In this document: positions 43,132 through 50,847 of the stretch, in pieces | How the letters are laid out: each line of letters begins with the position of its first letter | Position numbering within the stretch: position 1 is the stretch's first letter | Source: Exiguobacterium mexicanum | GTDB taxonomy: Bacteria > Bacillota > Bacilli > Exiguobacteriales > Exiguobacteriaceae | Assembly: GCF_005960665.1 (NCBI RefSeq) | Contig: NZ_CP040676.1 | Span: 2,142,001-2,206,000, forward strand | DNA: 64,000 nucleotides | Direction: 5' to 3' | Program-made: the position numbers and the translations under genes | Notes under the pieces: generated by a model | Told to the model about the DNA's origin: nothing | Seen by the model: the letters and a program-made list of their open reading frames with translations, nothing else | Database searches by the model: none

Positions 43132-43491
43132 CTACTCCCCCTTCAATTGTTTGAGCGACGCGACGAATCGTTCCCACTCCTGGTCGTCACAGACGACCTT
43201 ACTTTCAATTCCCCATTCTTCATCGATAGTCAAACGTACTTCGTTCGTTTCGAGATGACGCGTGAGCTGTAACGTCCCGATTTGGACGAATAACGGTTCA
43301 ATGATGAACTGATCGGTCTCTGGACTGATCCATTTCAAGCGCTCTGTCCGGAGAATCACAAGCCAATTCGCCTCACAGCTGATCGAGAATGTCCATTGGC
43401 GCAGCTTCGTCTCATGATTGATTTGTTTGCCTTCTTTCATCATCCGAAAGCCCTCGCTCATCATCTGTAAATAGGATTTACGCTCACTCAT
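43132..43491 (-). CDS. Protein of unknown function, first gene of a coupled trio
   Basis: This 119-residue protein starts at 43491 (MSERKSYLQMMSEGFRMMKEG) after GAGAGGAG; the frame runs to 43560 but lacks a better site. It has a helical N-terminus, then a beta-rich section (QWTFSISCEANWLVILRTE) and a C-terminal helix. I recognise no family. Its stop lies two bases before the next gene's GTG, so translation of the three genes is coupled. Confidence 0.65.
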   Translation of the reverse strand: MSERKSYLQMMSEGFRMMKEGKQINHETKLRQWTFSISCEANWLVILRTERLKWISPETDQFIIEPLFVQIGTLQLTRHLETNEVRLTIDEEWGIESKVVCDDQEWERFVASLKQLKGE

Positions 43492-43619
43492 GCCCCATCC
43501 ACTCCTCTCTCCTATTATCTTAGCAAGACGACCTAGCCGCAACAACCAATGTTTTTTCAAAAAAGGGTTTGCAAAGCTAAAATCCTGTGCTATTATATTA
43601 CCGTAACGTTAAGCGTTTC
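43492..43619. promoter_or_regulatory. Divergent control region before the tRNA-Gly pair
   Basis: A leftward ribosome site serves the 43.1-kb gene. A rightward promoter candidate has TTGCAA (43569-43574) and a TATATT-like -10 (43594-43599) about 20 bases apart, upstream of the first tRNA. Nothing else is evident in the 128 bases. Confidence 0.35.
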
Positions 43620-43693
43620 GCGGGTGTAGTTTAATGGTAAAACCTCAGCCTTCCAAGCTGATGACGAGAGTTCGATTCTCTTCACCCGCTCCA
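43620..43693 (+). tRNA. tRNA-Gly (anticodon UCC), copy 1
   Basis: A 74-base cloverleaf: acceptor GCGGGTG/CACCCGC, anticodon stem TCAGC/GCTGA with loop CTTCCAA (anticodon TCC), TTCGATT T-loop, discriminator T and encoded CCA. Confidence 0.95.
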
Positions 43694-43709
43694 TTTTAAA
43701 ATTTCATAT

Positions 43710-43783
43710 GCGGGTGTAGTTTAATGGTAAAACCTCAGCCTTCCAAGCTGATGACGAGAGTTCGATTCTCTTCACCCGCTCCA
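43710..43783 (+). tRNA. tRNA-Gly (anticodon UCC), copy 2
   Basis: Identical over all 74 bases to copy 1 and separated from it by a 16-base AT-rich spacer. It also ends in an encoded CCA. The pair is probably one transcript. Confidence 0.95.
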
Positions 43784-43963
43784 ATTACCGACATATACGC
43801 GAGAATTTGCTCGCACACATAACCGCACGGTACACCGTGCATGAAGCAGGACGTCATTCGACGTTCTGCTTTTTTTGTTTTTCACGATAATAGCAGTCAT
43901 ACCGGCGACGCTTAAATGATGACGATTCGGGAAAAGGATGGAAGACAAGAAGGAGGGATTCCC
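43784..43963 (+). other. tRNA trailer and leader of the MBL hydrolase gene
   Basis: Holds a 16-base palindrome GCACGGTACACCGTGC (43825-43840), the tRNA terminator (43845-43877), then about 85 bases up to the GTG start. No coding frame with a ribosome site is seen. Confidence 0.5.
43845..43877 (+). terminator. Terminator of the tRNA-Gly pair
   Basis: AGCAGGACGTC pairs with GACGTTCTGCT (one wobble) around ATTC, then seven T residues. Confidence 0.9.
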
Positions 43964-44764
43964 GTGATTCAAGTACGTCTTCAACCGTTCACTGTTTACG
44001 AAAGTGCACTCATGCGAACGACTTCGACGTTGATTGAGACGAATGAGAGCTTAATCGTCATCGATCCGAACTGGCTGCCTGAAGAGATTGCCACCATCCG
44101 CCGAGACGTCGAACTGCGTCGACAAGGCAAAAAGCTGTATGTCATCTATACGCACCAGCATTACGACCATATTATCGGTGCCTATGCGTTTCCCGATGCG
44201 ACCGTCATCGCATCTCAGGCGTTCGTCGAGACGGATGCGCGCTCGCAGTTAGACGAGATCCAGTCGTTTTATGAGCAGTATTATATCGATCGCCCCATCG
44301 TCAAACCGGCCGTCGACATCATGATCTCCGAGGACGGGACGCTCGCACTCGGCTCTACCCCCATCACGTTTTTATTGACGCCAGGACACGAGTCGACTCA
44401 TATGTCTTTAATCGTCGAACCGCTGCGGCTCCTGATTTGTGGCGACTACGGGTCCAATATCGAGCCTCCGTTCATCGAGCATGATGCCGAGGCGTATTTG
44501 AATTCCTTGCAAAAACTCCAAGCCGCCATTTATGAGTATGAGATTCGGTGGCTCGTCCCGGGCCACGGCGATTTATGCGACGATCGCAGCAAAATGATGG
44601 AGCGACTGAGCGCCGCCGAAGAATATATCCTCGCCTTGCCAGAAGAACGCGTTTGGTCTCCCCATTGGCCCGAGCACGCCTTTTTCCAACGCGTCCATGA
44701 ACGGAACCGTAAGCACGTCGAACAAAAAGCGAAAGATCGCGAGTCACGGCAGCAAGATTATTGA
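43964..44764 (+). CDS. MBL-fold metallohydrolase
   Basis: This 266-residue metallo-beta-lactamase-fold hydrolase begins at GTG (43964) six bases after AAGGAGGG; the frame is open slightly upstream. Metal-ligand motif HQHYDH is at 64-69 and the remaining ligands are His in TPGHESTH, Asp in ICGDYGS and His in VPGHGD. The fold fits hydrolysis of thioesters, lactones or phosphodiesters. Substrate is not known. The C-terminal 50 residues are basic and helical. Confidence 0.87.
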   Translation: MIQVRLQPFTVYESALMRTTSTLIETNESLIVIDPNWLPEEIATIRRDVELRRQGKKLYVIYTHQHYDHIIGAYAFPDATVIASQAFVETDARSQLDEIQSFYEQYYIDRPIVKPAVDIMISEDGTLALGSTPITFLLTPGHESTHMSLIVEPLRLLICGDYGSNIEPPFIEHDAEAYLNSLQKLQAAIYEYEIRWLVPGHGDLCDDRSKMMERLSAAEEYILALPEERVWSPHWPEHAFFQRVHERNRKHVEQKAKDRESRQQDY

Positions 44765-44768
44765 CACA

Positions 44769-44802
44769 AAAAAATCGCAACGTCTCCCCAAGACGTTGCG
44801 AT
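44769..44802 (-). terminator. Terminator for the small membrane-protein gene
   Basis: ATCGCAACGTCT pairs with AGACGTTGCGAT. The T run (seven) is on the minus strand, and the plus side is C-rich, so it acts leftward. Confidence 0.85.
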
Positions 44803-44820
44803 CCCCCCTATTATGTAGAC

Positions 44821-44925
44821 CTATTTCTTTGTGATGCGCTCTGAACGGACCGTGAACATACGGTCAATCCCATAAATGGTCACGCCGGTTAAGGCGAGCA
44901 ATCCAATCATAGCTGATGAAAACAT
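44821..44925 (-). CDS. Small single-pass membrane protein, 34 residues
   Basis: Reading ATG at 44925 to TAG at 44821 gives a hydrophobic stretch (MIGLLALTGVTIYGI) and then a basic tail (RMFTVRSERITKK). A GGGGGT ribosome site lies seven bases before the ATG. A TATAAT -10 lies about 60 bases upstream, and a dedicated leftward terminator follows the stop. That combination supports expression of a real micro-gene. Function is unknown. Confidence 0.6.
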   Translation of the reverse strand: MFSSAMIGLLALTGVTIYGIDRMFTVRSERITKK

Positions 44926-45159
44926 TGACCATACCCCCATTGTTCACAAATTCGTCAAAATCACCCCGTGCCTTCATTATAGAAGAAAACAAACAAAAAA
45001 GAAAGCGTTTTCTCCTAACTTTCTTCACAATTTTGTCACCTCTTTGAGTTCCCATTTGCTTGTCCAGCCTTGCGCAAATATGTGTAGCTTTTGTGGAATG
45101 TGGGAATACACTCTATAAGAATAAAGAGACAGAAAGCTGTTCGTTGAGGAGGAAGAGGC
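44926..45159. promoter_or_regulatory. Divergent promoters between two small genes
   Basis: Rightward: TTGTGG (45091-45096), 17 bases, TATAAG (45114-45119) for the gene at 45160. Leftward: TATAAT near 44977-44982 for the micro-gene. An AGAAAGCGTTTTCT palindrome (near 44999-45013) is cre-like but lacks the outer T/A bases. Confidence 0.5.
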
Positions 45160-45366
45160 ATGATTAAGTACGGCACATTGGTGCGGGTCGAAGGGAAGTA
45201 TGCCGTGTTACGTTGGAACAACGGCTCGAGTTTCATCCCAAGACGATTCTTGCCATCAGAAGCACGTGTTGGCGATACAATCATTCGAGACAATCATCAC
45301 TATTATCTCGAGGAAGACATGACACCGAATTTTGATGCGCTCATCAAACAACATTATAAAAAGTAG
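45160..45366 (+). CDS. Small protein of unknown function, DUF3006-like
   Basis: This 68-residue protein starts after GAGGAGGAAGAGG. It reads as a small beta-barrel: GTLVRVEGKYAVLRWNNGSS, then IPRRFLPSEARVGDTI. This resembles the DUF3006 group of short RNA/DNA-fold-like proteins, by eye only. It has its own promoter and a bidirectional terminator. Confidence 0.75.
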   Translation: MIKYGTLVRVEGKYAVLRWNNGSSFIPRRFLPSEARVGDTIIRDNHHYYLEEDMTPNFDALIKQHYKK

Positions 45367-45403
45367 ACAAAGACAGACCGGTTCACTCCCAGTCTGTCTT
45401 TGT
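45367..45403. terminator. Bidirectional terminator
   Basis: ACAAAGACAGAC pairs with GTCTGTCTTTGT around a 13-base loop between converging genes. Confidence 0.82.
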
Positions 45404-45411
45404 CCGTTCAT

Positions 45412-45963
45412 TTACTTTGTTTTGTCTCGCAACCAATCGAAATCGACCGGTCCGACTTGTTTGGCGGTGATCACACCGTCTGATCCGATGACATAGGTCG
45501 TCGGCATGGCCACAATGCGATACGTTTTTACAGCCTCGCCGTCTTCGTCTAACAGGACCGGGAAACTGAGCGGCACTTCTTCTAAAAATGCATCGACATC
45601 TCGTCGGCCGCGACGTTCGTTATTCGTGATGTTCACGCCTAGCACAGGGACGCCCGTCTCATCGCTAAATTTAATCAGTTCAGGTAGTTCTTCACGGCAC
45701 GGAGGACACCACGTCGCCCAGAAGTTCACTACAACCGGCTGTCCATTGTAATCGGCGAGCGATAGGCGTTCCCCTTCGACCGTCTCCAGTTCAAGGGCCG
45801 GCGCGCGTTGACCGACCTCGAGACCGCCAAGTACGCTATCGTCCGTGGCGATGCTGACCGCCGGTTCCTTCGCCTGACTATTAAACTCGTCATATCCTTT
45901 ATAGCCTAAACCGGCCACGAGGCCAGCCATGATCAATCCAATCGCTAGTTTATGAAATCGCAT
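45412..45963 (-). CDS. Membrane-anchored thiol-disulfide oxidoreductase (ResA/TlpA-like)
   Basis: This 183-residue protein has an N-terminal anchor (about 6-22) and an extracytoplasmic thioredoxin fold with active site WCPPC (Cys86, Cys89). The cis-Pro is in AMPTTYVI. Such ResA/TlpA proteins reduce disulfides outside the membrane, for example in cytochrome c maturation or sporulation. A cytochrome c partner is consistent with the ba3 oxidase elsewhere in the window, but that is inference. The protein has no lipobox. Confidence 0.9.
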   Translation of the reverse strand: MRFHKLAIGLIMAGLVAGLGYKGYDEFNSQAKEPAVSIATDDSVLGGLEVGQRAPALELETVEGERLSLADYNGQPVVVNFWATWCPPCREELPELIKFSDETGVPVLGVNITNNERRGRRDVDAFLEEVPLSFPVLLDEDGEAVKTYRIVAMPTTYVIGSDGVITAKQVGPVDFDWLRDKTK

Positions 45964-46037
45964 GATTTACCCCTTGTCCTGTGTACTGTTCACTCCTAAA
46001 CTTAACTTATCATATCATTCAAAGGAGAGTAACTATC

Positions 46038-46889
46038 TTGCAACTTTACAACGAGAAAGTTAGCGTCACACTAAAAGCACACGGTGCCGAAATGACCAGT
46101 TGGAACGTCGACGGGACGGAGCTCCTCTGGCAAGGTGACCCAACGTATTGGGGCCGGCAAGCCCCAATCCTTTTTCCGTTCGTCGGACGCCTGCTCGACG
46201 ACCGTTACTTATATGACGGAATGACGTACACGATGAGCCAACACGGATTTGCGCGCGACGAACTGTTCGAGGTCGCCGAGGCAACAGACACACACGTCCG
46301 CTTTATCCTGCGCGATTCTGTCGAGACGCGTAAACACTATCCATTTTCATTCGAACTGAATGTCATCTATCGCCTCATCGGCGAAGAGTTGAGCGTGACG
46401 TATCGTGTCGTCAACCGAGATGATACCGTCCTCCCGTTCAGCATCGGCGGGCACCCGGCCTTTAATATCCCATTTGCCGGGGGGACGTTTGAAGACTATA
46501 CGATTGACTTTGGGGAGACGCGAACACTCGACCGTCTATTGCTCGAAGGACCTTACTTGACGGGTGCCTATCAACCTCTCGGGGAACGCCGTTACATCCC
46601 GCTGACGCATCATTTGTTCGACCAAGATGCCCTCATCTTTGAACAAATCGAGTACGCAGCGCTTCGACATCAACCGAGCGGTCGGGCCATCGTCATGGAA
46701 TCCCCTCACTTCACCCATTTCGGCATCTGGTCGCCTCCACACTCCGACGCCCCGTTCGCTTGTCTCGAACCTTGGTTCGGACACGCTGACTACAAAGGTC
46801 ATCGGAAGGACATCCGCCATAAAGAAGATATGCAACTGCTCGACCCTGGTGAGTCGTTCGAGGCGACTTACACGCTCTATACCGAATAA
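46038..46889 (+). CDS. Aldose 1-epimerase-like protein (LacX type)
   Basis: This 283-residue galactose-mutarotase-fold protein uses a TTG start (46038) eight bases after AAGGAGAG; the frame is open further upstream. LacX hallmarks are WQGDPTYWGRQAPILFPFVG near the N-terminus and the His motif SIGGHPAFNIP. The family interconverts sugar anomers or binds sugars. A strong terminator arm follows, now interrupted by the IS element. Confidence 0.87.
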   Translation: MQLYNEKVSVTLKAHGAEMTSWNVDGTELLWQGDPTYWGRQAPILFPFVGRLLDDRYLYDGMTYTMSQHGFARDELFEVAEATDTHVRFILRDSVETRKHYPFSFELNVIYRLIGEELSVTYRVVNRDDTVLPFSIGGHPAFNIPFAGGTFEDYTIDFGETRTLDRLLLEGPYLTGAYQPLGERRYIPLTHHLFDQDALIFEQIEYAALRHQPSGRAIVMESPHFTHFGIWSPPHSDAPFACLEPWFGHADYKGHRKDIRHKEDMQLLDPGESFEATYTLYTE

Positions 46890-46945
46890 AAAACGAGCTG
46901 ACCGATGTAATCTGTACCCCTTGTAAAGGACATTAATAAAAAAAC

Positions 46946-47806
46946 TTATGCTGATTCAAGGAGATGATTCCTGTACTGTACGGGAGTCATCTTTTTCATG
47001 TTCCATTGATAACGATGATGGTTGTAATAGTTAATGGTTTTTCGGATTTCACGCTGTAGTGAATCGAACGTGGTACAGGCCTTTAACTCGACGATATCCT
47101 TGAAATGTCCAAAGAATGATTCCTGGACAGCGTTATCCCAACAGTTGCCCCGTCGGGACATGGATTGACCTAGCTTCATACGCTTCACCTCTTTCTGATA
47201 GGTCGGGCTCGTGTAGTGCCCTCCTTGATCTGAATGGATGAATGCGTCCTTGTCCAAGCGAATCCTCCGGTTCTTCCGTAAACGCTTCAACGTATCCAAT
47301 ACAATGTCGAGATTGATGTTCTCAGAGAGTTGATGCGCCAGTACCTCATTGGTCGAACCGTCCACGATGGTCGAAAGATAGGCTCGCTTACCGTTCCCGT
47401 AAAATATGTAGGTGATATCGGTGAGAAGCACCTTGTAGGGAGTGCCCTGTTTGAATTCGCGTTTGAGGCGATTCGGCACCACCCGGTGCTCGGCCGTCGC
47501 CTTAATGAGCCGTTTGTATGGCTTCGCCTTGCGGATTGGACACACGATGTTGTATTTCCGCATGATACGTCGGATACACTTCAGGTTCATCGTCACACCG
47601 AAATGACCAGACAGCACCATCTTGATCTGCCTAGCACCCTTCTTGCGCTTCTTGAAGTGGAACGCCTTCAGAACGAGGTCACGAAGAGCCACGTCTTTCG
47701 ATTCGCGCTCCTGTCTGGTCTGTCTCCTCCGTTCCGAGAAATAGGCGTGGTATCCCTGACGTGACACCCCGGCCACCTGGCAGAGATGGCTGACCATCCC
47801 CTTCAT
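46946..47806 (-). CDS. IS3-family transposase OrfB (DDE integrase)
   Basis: This 286-residue rve-type integrase core has catalytic Asp in LLTDITYIF, Asp in HSDQGGHYTSP and Glu in AVQESFFGHFK, the DD(35)E pattern, and the IS3 C-terminus NYYNHHRYQWNMKKMTPVQY. In the element it is made as an OrfAB fusion by a -1 frameshift: the OrfB frame continues upstream of 47806 (KAGLNASQKYELIQG) to overlap OrfA. The first ATG at 47806 may not be used alone. Confidence 0.92.
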   Translation of the reverse strand: MKGMVSHLCQVAGVSRQGYHAYFSERRRQTRQERESKDVALRDLVLKAFHFKKRKKGARQIKMVLSGHFGVTMNLKCIRRIMRKYNIVCPIRKAKPYKRLIKATAEHRVVPNRLKREFKQGTPYKVLLTDITYIFYGNGKRAYLSTIVDGSTNEVLAHQLSENINLDIVLDTLKRLRKNRRIRLDKDAFIHSDQGGHYTSPTYQKEVKRMKLGQSMSRRGNCWDNAVQESFFGHFKDIVELKACTTFDSLQREIRKTINYYNHHRYQWNMKKMTPVQYRNHLLESA

Positions 47807-47832
47807 TTTGTGCTTGATGATGACACCTTGAA

Positions 47833-48273
47833 TCAGCTCATACTTTTGCGATGCGTTAAGTCCAGCTTTCCTCTCCCTTCCGCCAGGCGGATCTCCTTTA
47901 ATAGTTCGACCTCTGCTTTCAACAGTTTGTTTTCGGCCTCGAGCTTCGCGTACCGTTCTTCTGTCGACAGCTCTTTATCTCTCCAACGTCCTGAATTACT
48001 TGATCGTGTATCGCGCAGCCCCATTACCCCATCTTTTCGGTAAGCTCGTGTCCAACGATTTTTACAAGAACTCATACGCCGTTCACCGAGTACCTCCACA
48101 TCGAATCCACATCCCCGGAAGATTTCCACAGGGAACTTTCCTTCCAACGTCTGTGCTATAAAAAGTTCCTTAAACTCATCGGTATACGTGATCCCTTTCG
48201 GGCTCACAGATTTAACGTAAGGATTTGCGGCTAGCGCATCTATTTCTTTTGACGTAAATATCTTCTTCGACAC
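47833..48273 (-). CDS. IS3-family transposase OrfA (HTH protein)
   Basis: This 146-residue protein has a helix-turn-helix region (about 35-95) and a C-terminal leucine zipper (RYAKLEAENKLLKAEVELL). OrfB lies in the -1 frame relative to it. A GGAAAG stretch at 47866-47871 lies in the overlap and is a candidate slip site, though weaker than the usual A6G. Confidence 0.9.
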   Translation of the reverse strand: MSKKIFTSKEIDALAANPYVKSVSPKGITYTDEFKELFIAQTLEGKFPVEIFRGCGFDVEVLGERRMSSCKNRWTRAYRKDGVMGLRDTRSSNSGRWRDKELSTEERYAKLEAENKLLKAEVELLKEIRLAEGRGKLDLTHRKSMS

Positions 48274-48316
48274 TCGAATTCACTCCCAATATGATTTAGT
48301 CCAGTGTACACAAAAA

Positions 48317-48357
48317 CCCTGAGCAGTAGACTTTTTTTTAGTGTCTACTACTCAGGG
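48317..48357 (-). terminator. Protective terminator at the upstream end of the IS element
   Basis: CCCTGAGTAGTAGAC pairs with GTCTACTGCTCAGGG (one mismatch), then TTTTT on the minus strand. It lies just inside the IS before orfA. It would stop outside transcription from entering the transposase genes. Confidence 0.75.
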
Positions 48358-48385
48358 TACAGTTTAATGCGGTCAGCTCGTTTTG

Positions 48386-48604
48386 TTAAAAGCGATTTTC
48401 TTGCTCCGCCTCATACTCTGACGGCGGTTTTTTCATGACGATGGCCAGGACGATATAAATCAATAGACCAGGACCCCCGAACAAAGCGAGGACGACGAAG
48501 ATGATGCGCATTAACGTGACATCGACCCCGAGGTATTTCCCTAGTCCCGAACAGACACCGGCAATCATTTGATCAGACGGATCTTTATACAATTTTCGTT
48601 CCAT
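48386..48604 (-). CDS. PspC-domain membrane protein
   Basis: This 72-residue protein is a minimal PspC domain: KLYKDPSDQMIAGVCSGLGKYLGVD, then a membrane helix (MRIIFVVLALFGGPGLLIYIVLAIVM). PspC proteins take part in envelope-stress responses. The IS element lies just downstream of its stop. It follows the SDR-like gene by 27 bp, so both form one unit. Confidence 0.9.
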   Translation of the reverse strand: MERKLYKDPSDQMIAGVCSGLGKYLGVDVTLMRIIFVVLALFGGPGLLIYIVLAIVMKKPPSEYEAEQENRF

Positions 48605-48631
48605 CAGGACACCTTCTCCTCCAGATTTTCG

Positions 48632-49336
48632 TTAGCGTTGTGGTCGACGAAGCGTTGTTCTGCCTCCAGTCGCCACTTCCCCACGACTGTCAAAATCGAG
48701 TGCTTCATTGATTGGGGTACTGCCGGATTTCACTTCGATCCGACGGCCATACAATCCACGATTATCGAGCGAAGCGGTGATGATCGTCGCGACGTCCGTT
48801 TCAGAAATCGTCGCACCATTCGCATCACTCAAGTCTTCCGATGCCTCAATCGAGCCTTTCCCTGGCCCATCTACAATTGTCACTGGGCAAATGATCGTGT
48901 AGTTTAAACCGCTATGTTCGATATACTCATCGGCCGCGTTATTGGCAGACAAGAAGTTGAAATGTTCTTTCGGTGCCGCGTCCGGTTGATCCGCGCCGTA
49001 TGCACTGAGCAAGACGACGTGACGGACACGTTCTTTTTTAGCAGCGTCAATCGCTTTCATCGCGACGTTGCGGTCCAGCAGTTCGATTTCCTTGCTTGAC
49101 CCATCTGCCCCTGCCGTTGCCGCGATGATGACGGCATCTTGTCCCGAGGTCGCCTCGTGAATCCCTTTATCCAATTCTTTCTCGACGTCGACGGTGAGCA
49201 CGCGCGCACCCATCTTTTCATACTCTGCCTGTAGTTCAGGATAACGAATTAAAGCGGTCACTTGATGCGATTTCGCTAAACTTTTCAATACACGTCTACC
49301 GATCTTTCCTGTTGCTCCAATGACTAAAACTTTCAT
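48632..49336 (-). CDS. NAD(P)-binding SDR-like protein (YhfK type)
   Basis: This 234-residue Rossmann-fold protein has GATGKIGRRV at 7-16 for dinucleotide binding and no classical YxxxK, so it is an atypical SDR (NmrA/YhfK-like). Such proteins act as redox sensors or reductases. It begins after GGAGGGAAATTTGAATG and is followed by pspC. Confidence 0.85.
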   Translation of the reverse strand: MKVLVIGATGKIGRRVLKSLAKSHQVTALIRYPELQAEYEKMGARVLTVDVEKELDKGIHEATSGQDAVIIAATAGADGSSKEIELLDRNVAMKAIDAAKKERVRHVVLLSAYGADQPDAAPKEHFNFLSANNAADEYIEHSGLNYTIICPVTIVDGPGKGSIEASEDLSDANGATISETDVATIITASLDNRGLYGRRIEVKSGSTPINEALDFDSRGEVATGGRTTLRRPQR

Positions 49337-49415
49337 TCAAATTTCCCTCCTCAAAAGAGTAGTTCATTTGATTAAATTTCCTCTTTCGGAACGGAATCAA
49401 ACCCTTTTCGCGAAA

Positions 49416-50645
49416 TTATCTCACCGTTCCCCACATCGTCAAGTCGAGGGCGTCACGAATGGCTTGAACACTCGCTTCGGTCGGTTGATAGTAATAGACG
49501 TTATCGATGTAGGCGTCTTCTCCTTCGATTTGAAGTTTATCCACCTGCGGCTGTAATACCATCGTCATTCCGATCGATGCCATCTGCAACGGATTCATTT
49601 CGAGTCCCATTTCGTCTTTCATGAAACGATACGTCGCCGGGATTTTCGTCCACCCCGTCGGACTGGCCAATTTATCGGCGACGGCCGACATGACTTCGGT
49701 TTGGCGGTTCGAGCGGGCACCGTCCGTGTCTGTCTTCCGGTGACGGGCGTAGGCGAGCGCCATGTCCCCGTCCATGGCGTAAGACACTCCTTCTGTGTAC
49801 TCATACGTTTGATTGAAGCCTTTCTCGCTGAACGAGTGGGTCGCTGTGACGTTGACGCCGCCGACGAGGTCAATCAATTCCATAAACGTTTCAAACGTGA
49901 TCACGACTTGACCGTCAACCGAGGTTTCCGTCAGTCCCTCTACCGCCCCGACCGTACAATCCGCACCGCCATAGGCAAACGCATGGGTGATTTTATCGCC
50001 TTCTCGTTCTGGTTCGCAAGGAATCGCTGTATACGTGTCCCGCGGAATCGAGACGTTTTGAACAGTGCGTGAACGTGGTACAAATTCCATCAACTGTAAA
50101 GAGTCCGTCCGTGATCCAGATAATGATTCTCCGACGCGGGCGTCACTTCCCATCACTAAAAACGTGACAGGACGCGTTGCCATATAGCCGACTCCGATGA
50201 GGAGGAGCAACATGACAAGCAATAGCTTCCCTTTCCACTTCCGGCGGCGCGGTTTGTCTTTCGGTGCGGTCGTCTCATGTTTGACGTGAGTTCGTTCCGG
50301 TTCACGTGTTTGGCGTCTCGGTTCCCGTCGTTCGTCTCGAAGTGGCTTTGATTTACGTTTCGTGCCGAACGGAAGGGTTAACTTCGCTTTCGGTTTCCGG
50401 ACGTCGCGCGCTTTCTTTTTTGGTTCAGACGACTGTTCATGCGCTCGGTTTAGAAACGGATGCTCGCCTTGTGTCGCCTCTGCTTGCCGGCCCGTCTCCC
50501 ATCTTTCCGGGTTCTCTTCGTTTGTTTGATGATTTATCGTTTCGTGTCGAGCTTGTTCGTTTAGCTGAGCCTCTTCACTCAACCGTTCCCGTTCGAGCTC
50601 ACGCTTTCTGCGTTCGACACGTGATAAGTGTTGATCGTCATTCAT
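49416..50645 (-). CDS. LytR-CpsA-Psr (LCP) cell-wall ligase
   Basis: This 409-residue protein has an unusually long charged cytoplasmic region (about 1-135, rich in Glu, Arg, Lys and Pro), one membrane helix (LLLVMLLLLIGVGYMA), then the extracellular LCP domain. The domain has MGSDARVGESLSGSRTDSLQL, the Arg-rich SIPRDTY motif and GGVNVTATHSF. LCP enzymes transfer teichoic acid or polysaccharide precursors from undecaprenyl phosphate to peptidoglycan. The long intrinsic tail is a candidate docking or signal platform. ATG at 50645 has the better spacing from GAGGT. Confidence 0.9.
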   Translation of the reverse strand: MNDDQHLSRVERRKRELERERLSEEAQLNEQARHETINHQTNEENPERWETGRQAEATQGEHPFLNRAHEQSSEPKKKARDVRKPKAKLTLPFGTKRKSKPLRDERREPRRQTREPERTHVKHETTAPKDKPRRRKWKGKLLLVMLLLLIGVGYMATRPVTFLVMGSDARVGESLSGSRTDSLQLMEFVPRSRTVQNVSIPRDTYTAIPCEPEREGDKITHAFAYGGADCTVGAVEGLTETSVDGQVVITFETFMELIDLVGGVNVTATHSFSEKGFNQTYEYTEGVSYAMDGDMALAYARHRKTDTDGARSNRQTEVMSAVADKLASPTGWTKIPATYRFMKDEMGLEMNPLQMASIGMTMVLQPQVDKLQIEGEDAYIDNVYYYQPTEASVQAIRDALDLTMWGTVR

Positions 50646-50718
50646 ATGCAATACCTCAATTATGGTTAGATTTTTCTACATTATCATCGACAAACGTTTT
50701 TCTGACAACGGTTAACGT

Positions 50719-50744
50719 AAAAATCCGTCTCAAGCATGAGACGG
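50719..50744 (-). terminator. Leftward terminator upstream of the LCP gene
   Basis: CCGTCTCA pairs with TGAGACGG, with a T run on the minus strand. No leftward gene lies just upstream, so it probably insulates the LCP promoter. Confidence 0.6.
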
Positions 50745-50847
50745 AAGGGTTGTTTTGAATCGAAAGCGGGAAAGGAATAATAATTGGTGTCTGCCCATCT
50801 GCGGACAGTTACTTTGTTCGACGTCCTCTTGAAAGGAGGGAGAGCTA

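Larger units (their letters stand above)
46913..48361 (-). mobile_element. IS3-family insertion sequence
   Basis: A 1449-bp element with two overlapping-frame transposase genes on the minus strand. Ends share TGTACCC as terminal inverted repeats (left TGTACCCCTTG, right TGTACCCTGAG when read inward). Flanks show no clear 3-5 bp target duplication (AATC left, GTTT right), so the insertion may be old or the exact ends off by a base. It is complete, with no internal stop in either gene. Confidence 0.88.
46890..48384. terminator. Intrinsic terminator split by an IS3-family insertion
   Basis: The left arm AAAACGAGCTGACCG (46890-46904) and right arm CGGTCAGCTCGTTTT (48370-48384) are perfect complements. 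The IS element (46913-48361) sits in their loop. Before insertion this would have been a bidirectional terminator for the mutarotase-like gene and pspC. Confidence 0.8.

Noticed and set aside
42575-43491. Assignment of the three-gene operon as a toxin-antitoxin system
   Set aside because: No toxin-like partner, no typical small antitoxin and no DNA-binding protein are present. Only immunity-like similarity is suggested, at low confidence.
46905-48369. Target-site duplication at the IS3 element
   Set aside because: The bases next to the IS ends (AATC and GTTT) do not match; near-matches such as TAAT are not adjacent to the ends.
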